NCBI GenBank assembly: GCA_963726755.1
Contig: CAVSDB010000003.1
Location: 434,001-498,000 of the forward strand
Length of the DNA stretch: 64,000 nucleotides
Direction of reading: 5' to 3'
From: DATKIY01 sp963726755
Lineage (GTDB): Bacteria > Actinomycetota > Actinomycetes > JAHEKZ01
Part shown: piece by piece, positions 9,663-19,142 of the stretch
Numbering within the stretch: position 1 is the stretch's first letter
How the letters are laid out: each line of letters starts with the position of its first letter
Notes under the pieces: generated by a model
Told to the model about the DNA's origin: nothing
The model's database searches: none
Seen by the model: the letters and a program-made list of their open reading frames with translations, nothing else
Position numbers and translations under genes: made by a program

Positions 9663-9709
9663 GGTTCGGTGCGATTTGCCACCTCAGAGGTGGTTAATCG
9701 CACCGAACC
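9663..9709 (+). terminator. intrinsic-type hairpin after the corrinoid operon
   Basis: A 22-bp stem (GGTTCGGTGCGATTTGCCACCT against its complement, 20 of 22 paired) with loop CAG starts 3 nt after the DUF1638 stop. No strong T-run follows, as is common in actinobacteria. Confidence 0.65.
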
Positions 9710-9807
9710 GGCAGGTCAAGGGTCCGGAAGGTGGCCAGCAGCCCACATCGTGGAACAGTTCTCGTTCTAGGTGTACCTAATCACTCACGAACTGATATAT
9801 CTATCTC

Positions 9808-10492
9808 GTGACCGCTCCCTCGACCGCTGCGATCCCCTTCGTGGTGCAGTCTGACGCCCCCGAGGCGCGATCCCAGTCCGAGCAGGCGTACTTCGCCATC
9901 CGCAGCCTGATCGTCACGCTCGAACTCGCCCCTGGCTCGTTGATCAACGAGCAGGACCTGATGGTTCGACTCGGTATCGGACGCACCCCCATCCGCGAGG
10001 CGCTCCGGTCGCTGGCCCAAGAACACCTCGTCGACGTCTACCCACGCCGCGGCATCTTCGTCGCCGCAGTCGACGCCAGAAACCTCGCCTCACTGTCCGA
10101 GGTCCGCAGCGCCCTCGAACCGCTGGCCGCACGGCTGGCTGCCACTCGACTCGACGACAACGATCGCGCCGAACTTGACGTAGCTCATCGCTGAACTTGC
10201 CGACCTTCACGACCCCGAAGAGCGGCACCTGATGGAGGTCGACCAGCGCATCCATCACTTCGTCTACCGCACGTCGCACAACGAGTTCCTCGCTGCTGCG
10301 CTCGACGAGCACTACATGCACGCACTACGCATCTGGTTCCTTGCACTCGACCGCGTCAACCATCTCGAGGATGCGGTCCTCGAACACCGCGCGATCCTCG
10401 AAGCAATCCGTGACGGTGACGCCGATCGTGCCGCCACCGTTATGACCACCCACGTCGACGGATTCGAAGGTTCGATCCGGCGATCGTTGTAA
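9808..10492 (+). CDS. GntR-family regulator, FCD subfamily (one frameshift)
   Basis: Transcription factor with an N-terminal GntR winged helix (residues about 20-90: SEQAYFAIRSLIVTLELAPG, IGRTPIREALRSLAQEHLV) and an FCD all-helical ligand domain. A one-base shift near 10184 is needed to pass from DDNDRAELD to LIAELADLHDPEERHLMEVD; afterwards the metal-site histidines of FCD proteins appear in DQRIHHF, LEHRAIL and THVDGFE. The GTG at 9808 has an AT-rich run GATATATCTATCTC just upstream and no ribosome site, so it may be leaderless. It precedes the dimethylglycine enzyme and probably controls it. Confidence 0.82.
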
Positions 10493-10544
10493 GTCCCACC
10501 AACAACATGTACGACCAACAAGAACGACTGAAGGGAAAGTCACC

Positions 10545-13063
10545 ATGAGCACGCTCCCCGCTCGCGCCAAGGCCGTCATCATCGGGGCCGGCATCGTCGG
10601 TAACTCGATGGCGTACCACCTGGCGAGCCTTGGCTGGACCGACATGGTGCAGATCGACAAGGGGCCGCTGCCCAACCCCGGTGGCTCGACCGGACACGCG
10701 TCGAACTTCATCTTCCCCGTGGACCACAACAAGGAGATGTGCCTGCTCACGCAGGACAGCCTGCGTCAGTACAAGGAGATGGGCGTCTTCACCGAGAGCG
10801 GTGGCATCGAGGTCGCTCGCACCGAAGAGCGAATGCAGGAACTTCAGCGACGGATGTCCTCGGCGAAGTCGTTCGGCATCGACGACTGCCAGATCCTCAC
10901 GCCTGACGAGTGCGTCGAGCTCGTCCCCTACATGGACGGCAGCGTCATCATCGGTGGCTTCTACACACCGAGCGTCGGCGTCGTCGACTCACTGCGCGCT
11001 GGCACCATCATGCGCGAGAAGGCGCAAGAGATGGGCGCGCTGCAGACGTACGCCAACACCGAGGTCCTCGGCATGACCGTCAAGGCCGGACGCATCCACT
11101 CGGTGCAGACCACCAACGGTGACATCGAGGCTGACTACGTCGTCATCGCCTGCGGTCTGTGGGGACCGAAGATGGCGCGAATGGCTGGCGCATCGATCCC
11201 CTGACGCCCGCCGTCCACCAGATGATCGACGTCGGCCCGGTACCGCGCTTCGCAGGCGCCAAGGGCGACATCGAGAACCCGATCGTGCGCGACATGGACA
11301 CCAACATGTACGAGCGCCAACACGGCAACGGCCTTGAGATCGGCTCGTACGCCCACCGCGCGATCCTTCACGACCCCGAGGAACTCCCGTCGGTCGAGGA
11401 CGCCCAGTTGTCGCCGACGGAGTTCCCGTTCACGCCCGAGGACTTCGAGCTGCAGTACGAGCAGGCACTCGAGCTCATGCCCGAGATCGTGGGCGACGAG
11501 ACCGTCGGCCAGAAGTACGCGATCAACGGCCTGCTGTCGCTGACGCCCGATGGCATGCCGGTGCTCGGCGAGACTCCTGAGGTCAAGGGTCTTTGGTCGG
11601 TCTCTGCCGTCTGGATCAAGGAAGGCCCCGGCATCGGCCGCGCCGTCGCTGAGGTGATGGTCAACGGCGAGTCCGAGATCGACCTCCACTCGTCCGACAT
11701 CTCTCGCTTCTACGAGCACCAGAAGACGCGCAAGCACATCAAGGAGCGCACTGCCGAGGGCTTCAACAAGACCTACGGCATCGTGCACCCCGCCGAGCAG
11801 TGGGCGTCCAACCGGAACGTTCGCCTCTCGCCGTACTTCGAGCGCGAGCAGGCGTTAGGCGCGGAGTTCTTCGAGACCGCGGGCTGGGAACGTCCGTTCT
11901 GGTACGACAGCAACGCCGGTCTGGTCGAGAAGTTCGGCGACGACGTCATGCCTCGCACGTCCGAGTGGGAGTCGCGTTGGTGGTCACCGATCATCAATGC
12001 CGAGCACCTACAGATGCGCGAGACGGCTGGACTGGTCGACCTCACCGCGTTCGTCATCTTCGACATCAAAGGCCCCGGTGCACTCGCCGCGCTGCAGAAG
12101 GTCTGCATGCGTCAGATGGACGTCCCGGACGGACGCGTCGTCTACACGCCAGTGCTGTCCGAAAGCGGCGGCTTCAAGTCCGACCTCACCGTCATGCGTC
12201 TGGCACACGACCACTTCCGCGTCGTCACCGGTGGCGCGCACGGCATGGCCGACATCAAGTGGTTCAGCGACTACCTGCCCGAGGACGGCACCGCGCAGTT
12301 GACCGACCTCACGTCGTCGTTCACCACGCTGGGCATCTGGGGACCGAAGGCTCGCGAGATTCTGCAGGCCGTCACCCGCGACGACGTCTCGAACGAGGCG
12401 TTCAAGTTCGGTACCTGCCGCACCATCGAGATCGGACCGCTGCGCGCGCTTGCGTCTCGCATCTCGTACGTCGGTGACCTCGGCTGGGAGCTCTACGTTC
12501 CGATGGAGCAGGGCGCTCAGCTGTGGGACGCACTGTGGGAGGCCGGACAGTCGCACGGACTGATCCCGGTCGGTATCGGTGTGTACGGGACGACCGGTCG
12601 CCTCGAGAAGGGTTACCGCGCGTTCGGTACCGAGCTTGAGACGCACTACAACGTCGTCGAGACGGGCATGGCGCCGCCGAAGATCAAGGAAGCTGACTTC
12701 ATCGGCAAGGCCGCGCACCTGAAGCACCGTGACGAGGACCCAGTGGCGATCTTGTGTTCGCTGACCGTCGACGATCACACCAGCAGCACCGGTGAGAAGC
12801 GCTACATGATGGGCGGCGAGCCGATCCTCACGCAGGACAAGCAGCCAATCACCGACGCGCACGGACGTCGCTCGTACGCCAACAGCGCAGGCTCAGCACC
12901 GTCGCTTGGCAAGCACGTAATCATGACCTACCTGCCACCGCAGTACGCGTCTGAGGGCACCAAGCTCTTCGTCGAGTACCTCGGTGAGCACTACCCGGTG
13001 ACTGTCGCGGTCGCCGGCGCCACTCCCCTGTTCGACCCCAAGAACGAGCGGATTCTCTCCTGA
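10545..13063 (+). CDS. dimethylglycine/sarcosine dehydrogenase-oxidase (FAD domain plus GcvT-like folate domain; one frameshift)
   Basis: Flavoprotein that oxidatively demethylates dimethylglycine (and perhaps sarcosine), passing the C1 unit to tetrahydrofolate. N-terminal FAD domain: VIIGAGIVGNSMAYHLASLG, then PGGSTGHASNF, whose His is the likely covalent flavin site by analogy with Arthrobacter dimethylglycine oxidase. The C-terminal half is a GcvT/aminomethyltransferase domain (ISYVGDLGWELYVPMEQG, LEKGYRAFGTE). At 11202 a run of four C where five would keep the frame splits the gene; restored length is about 838 aa, the family norm. ATG 10545 follows GAAGGGAAAG. The adjoining etfBA suggests ETF rather than oxygen as electron acceptor. 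Confidence 0.88.
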
Positions 13064-13818
13064 TGGACGTACTTGTTTGCATCAAGCGTGTTCCCCTCTC
13101 CGGAGGCAAGTTCACAATCACTGACAGCGGTAGCGACATCGAGACCGCAAACCTCGGGTTCACGATCAGCCCTCACGAAGAGGTCGCTGTCGAGGAAGCG
13201 GTACGAATCGTCGAGCAGCACGGTGGCAGCGTCACCGTGCTGACCCTCGGTCCGGCCGAAGCCGAAGAGCAGATTCGCGAGCAGATGGCGATCGGGGCCG
13301 ACCGAGGCATCCTCATCGAAACCGATGGCCAGGAGTGGGACCCACAGGGGACCGCATCCGCGATAACCGACGCAATCAACGCCGACGAGACTGACTTCGA
13401 CCTCATCATCATGGGCAACGAGTCAGCCGACGCCAGCGGATACCAGGTGGGCATCCGAGTTGCACACGCGCTCGGTCGTCCAGTCGTTACCGGCGTCAAG
13501 GGCGTCACTGTCGAGGCCGACAAGGCCACGTTCGAGCGTCCGGTCAAGTCCGGCCGCGAGGTGTACGAAGTCCCCCTGCCTGCGGTCGTCACTGTCTACG
13601 ACGGACTGAACATTCCGCGGTATCCGTCGGTGCCCGGTCGCATTCGTGCCAAGAAGAAGCCGATTGAGCGACTAACACCGGTCCGTCCAGAACCGAAGTT
13701 GGAAAAGACTCGGCTCGAGGTCCCCGTCACTGAGACGAAGCAGGCAAAAGTGCTTGGCACCGGTCCCGAGGCAGCTCCGGCAATCGTCGAGATCTTCAAG
13801 CAGATTGGGGTGATCTGA
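13063..13818 (+). CDS. etfB: electron transfer flavoprotein beta subunit
   Basis: Small ETF subunit, binding AMP and one face of the FAD held by EtfA. The 251-residue chain starts MDVLVCIKRVPLSGGKFTI and carries the family segments FDLIIMGNESADASGYQVG and LPAVVTVYDGLNIPRYPSVP. Its ATG overlaps the last base of the dimethylglycine enzyme's stop codon (TGATG), strong evidence that this ETF serves that enzyme. EtfA follows directly. Confidence 0.93.
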   Translation: MDVLVCIKRVPLSGGKFTITDSGSDIETANLGFTISPHEEVAVEEAVRIVEQHGGSVTVLTLGPAEAEEQIREQMAIGADRGILIETDGQEWDPQGTASAITDAINADETDFDLIIMGNESADASGYQVGIRVAHALGRPVVTGVKGVTVEADKATFERPVKSGREVYEVPLPAVVTVYDGLNIPRYPSVPGRIRAKKKPIERLTPVRPEPKLEKTRLEVPVTETKQAKVLGTGPEAAPAIVEIFKQIGVI

Positions 13819-13819
13819 C

Positions 13820-14791
13820 ATGGTGCTCGTACTTGTCGACCACGACGGTGGAGAGCTCGACGAGCTCTCGCTGCAGGCAGTCACCTACGGTCGTGAGCTT
13901 GCTGAATCAACCGGCGAGCAACTCGACGCGCTTGTTGTCGGCGCCGAGGGCAGCGGCGTCGCCGGGGTCCTTGGTGAGCATGGCGTGGCGACAGTGCACG
14001 TCGCGGTGCACCCAGGGCTAACTGGCTACGCACCGGCGGCCGCCGCGCGTGCTGCCGCAGAACTCGCCGAACGTCTTGGCACCTCGGTGGTACTTGCCGC
14101 CGGAACATCACGCGGCAACGAGGTGCTGGCTCACCTCGGCGCAATCACCGATCAACCGGTTGCTGCTGACTGCATCGCGGTCACGCCAGGCTCACCGACG
14201 CAGGTCGTGCGTGCGCGTTGGGGTGGCAGCCTCCTCGAAGAGGCCAACCTTCACGGATCACCGGCCATCGTCACTCTCGTGCCCCACACCGTCGCAGCCG
14301 CACCCGGCGGCGACGCGAAGGGTGAAGTTGCCGAGTTCACTCCCGAGCTATCGGACGCGGACCTCGTCGTCATGGCCAAGCCCGCAGCGGCAGCTGAGGA
14401 GTCTGGCGGCGTCTCGTTGGCGGACGCCAAGGTCATCGTGTCTGGTGGCCGCGGGGTGGGCAGCGCGGAAGGCTTTGGGCCACTCGAGGAGCTCGCCGAA
14501 CTGCTCGGCGGCACCATCGGCTGCTCACGCGTCGTCACCGGAAACGGTTGGCGTCCGCACACCGAGCAGGTGGGCCAGACCGGCACGAAGGTCGCGCCAG
14601 ACCTCTACATCGCCTGCGGCATCAGCGGCGCCACCCAGCACATTGCTGGATGCCGCAACGCCAAGACGATGATCGTCATCAACACCGACGGCGAGGCGCC
14701 AATCATGGGCTACGCCGACTACGCGGTGATCGGAGACGTGAGCAAAGTGCTGCCCGCAATCATCGAGGAAACTCGCAAAGCCAAGGGGTAA
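13820..14791 (+). CDS. etfA: electron transfer flavoprotein alpha subunit
   Basis: Large ETF subunit holding the redox-active FAD. The C-terminal FAD domain is clear: KVIVSGGRGVGSAEGF, then GWRPHTEQVGQTGTKVAPDL and YIACGISGATQHIAGC. Length 323 aa is normal. It begins 1 nt after the etfB stop. An ETF:quinone oxidoreductase, needed to feed the respiratory chain, is not in the window. The gene is the last of the C1 island; menE follows with its own promoter. Confidence 0.93.
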   Translation: MVLVLVDHDGGELDELSLQAVTYGRELAESTGEQLDALVVGAEGSGVAGVLGEHGVATVHVAVHPGLTGYAPAAAARAAAELAERLGTSVVLAAGTSRGNEVLAHLGAITDQPVAADCIAVTPGSPTQVVRARWGGSLLEEANLHGSPAIVTLVPHTVAAAPGGDAKGEVAEFTPELSDADLVVMAKPAAAAEESGGVSLADAKVIVSGGRGVGSAEGFGPLEELAELLGGTIGCSRVVTGNGWRPHTEQVGQTGTKVAPDLYIACGISGATQHIAGCRNAKTMIVINTDGEAPIMGYADYAVIGDVSKVLPAIIEETRKAKG

Positions 14792-14815
14792 CTGCCGGGC
14801 CAAAGCCACGCCTCA

Positions 14816-14821
14816 TAGGCT
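14816..14821 (+). promoter_or_regulatory. leaderless-type -10 hexamer of menE
   Basis: TAGGCT lies exactly 6 nt before the GTG start at 14828, placing transcription start at the initiation codon. No ribosome site is present. Confidence 0.55.
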
Positions 14822-14827
14822 GACGTT

Positions 14828-16006
14828 GTGCCGAACAGCCTCCTCGCCGTCGACGCACCTGTCGGCCAGAGCGAAGTGGCAGCCTTCCTCACCCACCTCG
14901 AAGAGGCACTCGGTGGTACCGGCCCCGCACTACTGCCGTTGCCTCCCGGACCAGAGTCATTGCGCGATGAACTCCTCGATCGGGCGGAGGTTTCGCGACG
15001 ACTGAAGCATGACGATATCGCGTTGGTCGTGCCGACCTCTGGATCAACCGGAGCACCCAAACTCGCCATGCTTTCGAGGTCTGCGGTGCTCTCGTCAGTC
15101 ACTGCCACCCATGAAGAACTCGGTGGGCCAGGTCGTTGGCTGCTCGCGGTTCCGACCAGCCATATCGCTGGCCTGCAGGTCTTGAGCCGATCGGTTGTCT
15201 CGGGATTTCCGCCGGTCGTTATGAATCTTCAAGACGGATTCGTCATTCGCGACTTCATCGACAGTGTCGGCCGACTGCTCGACGACATCGGTCCAGAACC
15301 ACGGTATGCCGCTCTGGTGCCCACCCAACTTCGTCGAGTGCTCGACACCGGTGGAGTCGCCGTCTCCGGTCTGGTGGCACTCGACGCGGTGCTGCTCGGA
15401 GGGGCGCCAGCCCCGGAGGACGTAGTCGAGGAGGCCCATCGTGCGGGCATCACGTTGGTGCGCACCTACGGGATGACCGAGACGGCTGCCGGTTGCGTGT
15501 ATGACGGAGTTCCATTGCCCGGCGTTACGGTGACAATCGATGACGTCCAGCGCATCTGCCTGTCTGGTCCGGTCATATTTTCTGGCTACCGAAACGACCC
15601 GAAGCTGACGGCCAAAGTCTTGCGCCATGGCGTGTACACGACGAACGATCTCGGGCGCATCGACGAGCATGGTCGGCTTCACGTCATCGGCCGTTCTGAC
15701 GACATCATCGTCTCTGGTGGCGTCAACGTTTCTCCCGGCCAAGTCGAGCGAGTGCTCGCCAAGCATCCTCACGTCGTCACGGTGACAGTCGTCGGACTGC
15801 CTGATGACGAGTGGGGCGAGAAAGTCACCGCAGTCTGCGAGTTGTCAGATCTCGTGACGCTGGACGAACTCCGCGACTTCGCGCGCGACTCCCTCTCGGG
15901 TCCGTCGCTGCCACAGAAGCTGGTAGTACTCGCCTCACTGCCACAGCTCCCGTCGGGCAAACTGGACCGCAAGACCATCACTGAAATAGCCCGGAAGAAG
16001 AAGTGA
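14828..16006 (+). CDS. menE: O-succinylbenzoate--CoA ligase
   Basis: Acyl-adenylating enzyme activating o-succinylbenzoate for menaquinone synthesis. AMP-binding motifs are in order: the P-loop TSGSTGAPK (about 70-78), YGMTETAAGC (about 215), TNDLGRIDEHGRLHVIGRSD and the C-terminal PSGKLDRK with the catalytic lysine. At 392 residues it is short like other actinobacterial MenE proteins. Its end overlaps menA by 4 nt, and the pairing with menA decides this function over a general acyl-CoA ligase. Confidence 0.9.
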   Translation: MPNSLLAVDAPVGQSEVAAFLTHLEEALGGTGPALLPLPPGPESLRDELLDRAEVSRRLKHDDIALVVPTSGSTGAPKLAMLSRSAVLSSVTATHEELGGPGRWLLAVPTSHIAGLQVLSRSVVSGFPPVVMNLQDGFVIRDFIDSVGRLLDDIGPEPRYAALVPTQLRRVLDTGGVAVSGLVALDAVLLGGAPAPEDVVEEAHRAGITLVRTYGMTETAAGCVYDGVPLPGVTVTIDDVQRICLSGPVIFSGYRNDPKLTAKVLRHGVYTTNDLGRIDEHGRLHVIGRSDDIIVSGGVNVSPGQVERVLAKHPHVVTVTVVGLPDDEWGEKVTAVCELSDLVTLDELRDFARDSLSGPSLPQKLVVLASLPQLPSGKLDRKTITEIARKKK

Positions 16007-16878
16007 CCGCCGCAGCCCAGTGGTGGCACGGCGCCCGCCCTCGTACGCTGCCTGCCGCCATCGCGCCAGTCGCTGCCGGTTCAGGGGTGGCGGCATTCAC
16101 CGATCAGTTCGATGCCATCCGTGCGGTCCTCGCGCTCATCGTCGCCCTTGCGTTTCAGGTCGGCGTCAACTATGCCAACGACTACAGCGATGGCATCCGC
16201 GGTACCGACGACAACCGCGTCGGGCCGATGCGACTAACAGCGTCAGGAGCAGCGGCGCCGAGTGCCGTCAGAAACGCGGCGTTCGCGAGTTTCCTTTTGG
16301 GAGCGTTAGCTGGCCTCGTTCTCGTTTCACTTACCCAGATCTGGTGGCTGCTCGCCGTGGGCGTCGCATCGATTCTCGCCGCTTGGTTCTACACCGGAGG
16401 TCGGACTCCGTACGGCTATCGCGGCTTGGGTGAGGTCAGCGTCTTCTTGTTCTTCGGCATCGTCGCCACGGTCGGAACGGCGTACGTACAAACCGAATCC
16501 CTGACGTCCCTGGCATGGATCGTTTCGGTCGGAGTTGGGGCTTTGGCGTGCGCATTGCTCGTCGTCAACAACCTTCGAGACATTCCGACGGACGCGGAGT
16601 CGGGTAAACGAACCCTCGCCGTCCGATTGGGGGATACCCGCACCCGAGTTCTCTACGTCGGCCTGGTGGTCGTCGCACTCGCTGTCGTTGTTGTGGTCGC
16701 TGTCGGGTTCACCGAATGGGTGCTCCTGGCGCTGATCGCCTTCATCCCGCTGGTTCCCCCAGTCGGTGCCGTCATCGAGAAGGCGACCGGCCCGGCGCTC
16801 ATCCCGGTGCTCGTGGGAACCGGCCGTGGCCAACTCGCCTATGGCCTACTGCTCGCCGCGGGCTTCGCGCTCAGCTAA
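16003..16878 (+). CDS. menA: 1,4-dihydroxy-2-naphthoate polyprenyltransferase
   Basis: Integral membrane UbiA-family enzyme attaching the prenyl tail in menaquinone synthesis. The first metal-binding motif NDYSD is at residues 59-63, followed by GPMRLTASGA; the second is NLRDIPTDAESGKRTLAVRLG. About eight or nine hydrophobic helices are visible in 291 residues, the usual size. The GTG start overlaps the menE stop (GTGA). WWHGARPRTLPAAIAPV at the N-terminus is characteristic of MenA. Confidence 0.93.
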   Translation: MTAAAQWWHGARPRTLPAAIAPVAAGSGVAAFTDQFDAIRAVLALIVALAFQVGVNYANDYSDGIRGTDDNRVGPMRLTASGAAAPSAVRNAAFASFLLGALAGLVLVSLTQIWWLLAVGVASILAAWFYTGGRTPYGYRGLGEVSVFLFFGIVATVGTAYVQTESLTSLAWIVSVGVGALACALLVVNNLRDIPTDAESGKRTLAVRLGDTRTRVLYVGLVVVALAVVVVVAVGFTEWVLLALIAFIPLVPPVGAVIEKATGPALIPVLVGTGRGQLAYGLLLAAGFALS

Positions 16879-17032
16879 CCCTGGCTGCCGAGCGATGGCG
16901 GACCGGCGTTTGAGGCCAGTTTTGGGGGCTGAACTGCCGGGCTGCCATCGTTCGGCGTAATTGATTTGGGCGGAAGGCCACTGTCTCTGAGAGAATGGGG
17001 CATCAGTGTTCCAATAAGTACAGGAGTGTCCC

Positions 17033-17596
17033 ATGTCCCGCCCCGACCGTACCCGACGCGCGCTGCTCGACGCCGCGACGATGGTGCTGTGTAAGGACGC
17101 GGGCGCATCGCTCGGCGAGGTGGCCACGGTCGCCGGGGTCGGGCGTACCACGCTCTACCGCTACTTCCCCACCCGTGAGGACTTGATCAAAGCTTTGGTC
17201 GAGGACGCCCTCGATCGGGTGGCGGTGTGCATCACCCAGGCCGAGCCAGAAAAGGGTTCGGTCGTCGAGGCCCTGCAACGGGTGGCTGACACCGTGATCC
17301 CGCTCGGCCCAAGCCTGCGGTTCTTGAACGCCGAGCCAGACGTTTACGCTGCCTCGGATCTGATGCGTCAGTGGTACGACGCCCTTGCGCCTGTCACTGC
17401 CGCCATTCAGCGCGGCCAGGCTGACGGAACGATTCGATCAGACCTTCCGACCAGCTGGATCGTCGACTCGTTCGCCGGCGCGATCATGACGGCTTGGGAT
17501 TCGGTCGACGAAGGACGTCTAGCTGCTCAGGACGCTCCTCGCCTCGTACTTCAGACCGTGCTGTACGGCGTTGCCGCAGGACCGGTGAAGCCATGA
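17033..17596 (+). CDS. TetR-family transcriptional regulator
   Basis: A 187-residue regulator with an N-terminal TetR helix-turn-helix (about 22-48: SLGEVATVAGVGRTTLYRYF) and a helical ligand domain. The ATG at 17033 has CAGGAG 7 nt upstream. The leader holds near-repeats AGTGTTCC (17007-17014) and AGTGTCCC, possible operator half-sites. Its last codons overlap the MFS gene start (ATGA), so it most likely represses the transporter with which it is co-transcribed. Confidence 0.9.
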   Translation: MSRPDRTRRALLDAATMVLCKDAGASLGEVATVAGVGRTTLYRYFPTREDLIKALVEDALDRVAVCITQAEPEKGSVVEALQRVADTVIPLGPSLRFLNAEPDVYAASDLMRQWYDALAPVTAAIQRGQADGTIRSDLPTSWIVDSFAGAIMTAWDSVDEGRLAAQDAPRLVLQTVLYGVAAGPVKP

Positions 17597-18909
17597 CCCG
17601 CGCGCGCATTTTGCCCTTCGTCGCACTCGAGGGTGCGACGCTGATGTCGGGCGTGGCCAACGGTGTGGCCATGGTGGCCATCCCGTGGCTTGTGCTCGAA
17701 CTGACCGGCAGCCCAAGCGCCGCGGGGATCATCGCGGGTGTCACCGCCTTGCCCCTGCTCTTCTCGTCACTGTTTTCAGGGACTGTCGTCGACAAACTTG
17801 GACGGCGCCGTACGTCAGTCTTCTCCGACGTCATGTCTGCGCTGTCTGTCGCTGCGATTCCCGTGGTTTCTCTCACCGTCGGTCTGACGTTCACGTGGGT
17901 GATGGTGCTCGCCATCCTGGGGGCGATCTTCGACCCGGCCGGTGTCACCGCGCGAGAGACCATGCTGACCGGCGTTTCACAAGCCACCGGATTGCGACTC
18001 GAGAAGGTGAACGGCATCCATGAAGCGGTGTGGGGTGTCGCCTTCGTCGTCGGTCCTGGTATTGGCGGACTGCTGATCGCAACGGTTGGTGTTGTGGGCG
18101 CGTTCTGGGTGATGTCAGCTGGGTTCATTGCGTCGGCGATGCTGCTCTACTTCGTTCACGTTCCAGGTGGCGGTCGACCACACGTCGATGAGCGTCCCGC
18201 GTTCTGGTCGGGCACGCTCGAAGGAGTCAAGGTCGTCTTCACCGATCCGCCCCTGCGAGCTCTGACGTTGCTGTCGACTGGTCTGGTTGCTCTCGCGTAC
18301 CCAGTGATCGGCGTTGTGCTACCGGTCATTTTCGAATCCATCAACGAACCACGACAACTCGCAGCTGTCGTGATGTCGTTCAGCATTGGCGGCATCGCGG
18401 GCGCCCTCACTTACAGCGGCGCCGGTCACCTGAGTCACCCGCAAGGCATGTTCCTGTTGTCGCTCGGTGGCGCCAGTGCGGCGTTGTTCGCCTTCGCGAT
18501 TTCACCGACGTTCGGGGTAATGGTTGTCGCGGCGCTGATCGGGGGCGCGTTGATGGGACCGATGAACCCGGTCATCAACCTCGCGCTGCAGCGTCGGACC
18601 ACCGAGCAGATGCGCGGACGCGCTATGGGCGTCGTCGTGGCACTTGCCTACGGCGCGTACCCGATTGGCTACTTGTTGGCCGGGTTCCTCATCGAGCGGT
18701 ACGGAACTGACGCGACCCTTTGGGTCTTCGCCGGCGGGTCGTTCTTGGTGTTCGTTGCGGCGTGCTTCACGCGCTCGCTGCGTGGCGTCACTGACGAGCG
18801 ACCAGCAGACGATCAGTCGGCGTCGTCCGACGATGCAGCATCGGATTCGGCCTCTCGACGAGCGTCGTCCCAGGCGTCCTCGGAGCGTTCGCGCTCTTCC
18901 ATGCGCTGA
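17593..18909 (+). CDS. MFS transporter (drug/metabolite efflux type)
   Basis: Membrane transporter of 438 residues with about twelve hydrophobic helices. The motif between helices 2 and 3, GTVVDKLGRRRTSVFSDVMS, is the MFS motif A region. ATG 17593 overlaps the tetR stop, which is why this start is preferred over in-frame codons upstream. The C-terminal tail of about 45 residues is hydrophilic and Ser/Asp/Arg rich and is encoded opposite the tail of the convergent DUF4229 gene, overlapping by 97 nt. Substrate unknown. Confidence 0.88.
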   Translation: MTRARILPFVALEGATLMSGVANGVAMVAIPWLVLELTGSPSAAGIIAGVTALPLLFSSLFSGTVVDKLGRRRTSVFSDVMSALSVAAIPVVSLTVGLTFTWVMVLAILGAIFDPAGVTARETMLTGVSQATGLRLEKVNGIHEAVWGVAFVVGPGIGGLLIATVGVVGAFWVMSAGFIASAMLLYFVHVPGGGRPHVDERPAFWSGTLEGVKVVFTDPPLRALTLLSTGLVALAYPVIGVVLPVIFESINEPRQLAAVVMSFSIGGIAGALTYSGAGHLSHPQGMFLLSLGGASAALFAFAISPTFGVMVVAALIGGALMGPMNPVINLALQRRTTEQMRGRAMGVVVALAYGAYPIGYLLAGFLIERYGTDATLWVFAGGSFLVFVAACFTRSLRGVTDERPADDQSASSDDAASDSASRRASSQASSERSRSSMR

Positions 18910-19142
18910 CGGATCCGCTCGGAGCGCTGACTCAACGACACAGACAGTTGGTCGCGGTATCGACTGAGTACGAAGATGCTGACGAACGCCGATGCCAACG
19001 CCGCGATCAGCAGGGCCCAGACCAAGGCCACCCCGAACGCGAGCATCACGACGAACGGCACTGCAAACAGCAGGACGCGGAGCGCCGAGTAGGTAACCAT
19101 CGGGTGTCGCTGATTCCACGACGTCGTGGGGATTTCGGACAT
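18813..19142 (-). CDS. DUF4229 family small membrane protein
   Basis: A 109-residue protein with two hydrophobic helices (about 15-58) and a charged C-terminal tail rich in Arg, Glu and Asp that looks helical (RSERIRQRMEERERSEDAWD). This layout is that of actinobacterial DUF4229 proteins; function is unknown. The ATG shares a base with the stop of the lrp gene (TGATG), so it is translated from the lrp message. Its 3' third runs antisense to the end of the MFS gene. Confidence 0.75.
   Translation of the reverse strand: MSEIPTTSWNQRHPMVTYSALRVLLFAVPFVVMLAFGVALVWALLIAALASAFVSIFVLSRYRDQLSVSLSQRSERIRQRMEERERSEDAWDDARREAESDAASSDDAD

Noticed and set aside
3276..10544. Cobalamin or glycine riboswitch controlling the C1 island
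   Set aside because: I searched the intergenic gaps by eye for B12-box and glycine-aptamer cores and saw none; gaps are short and hold operator-like repeats instead.
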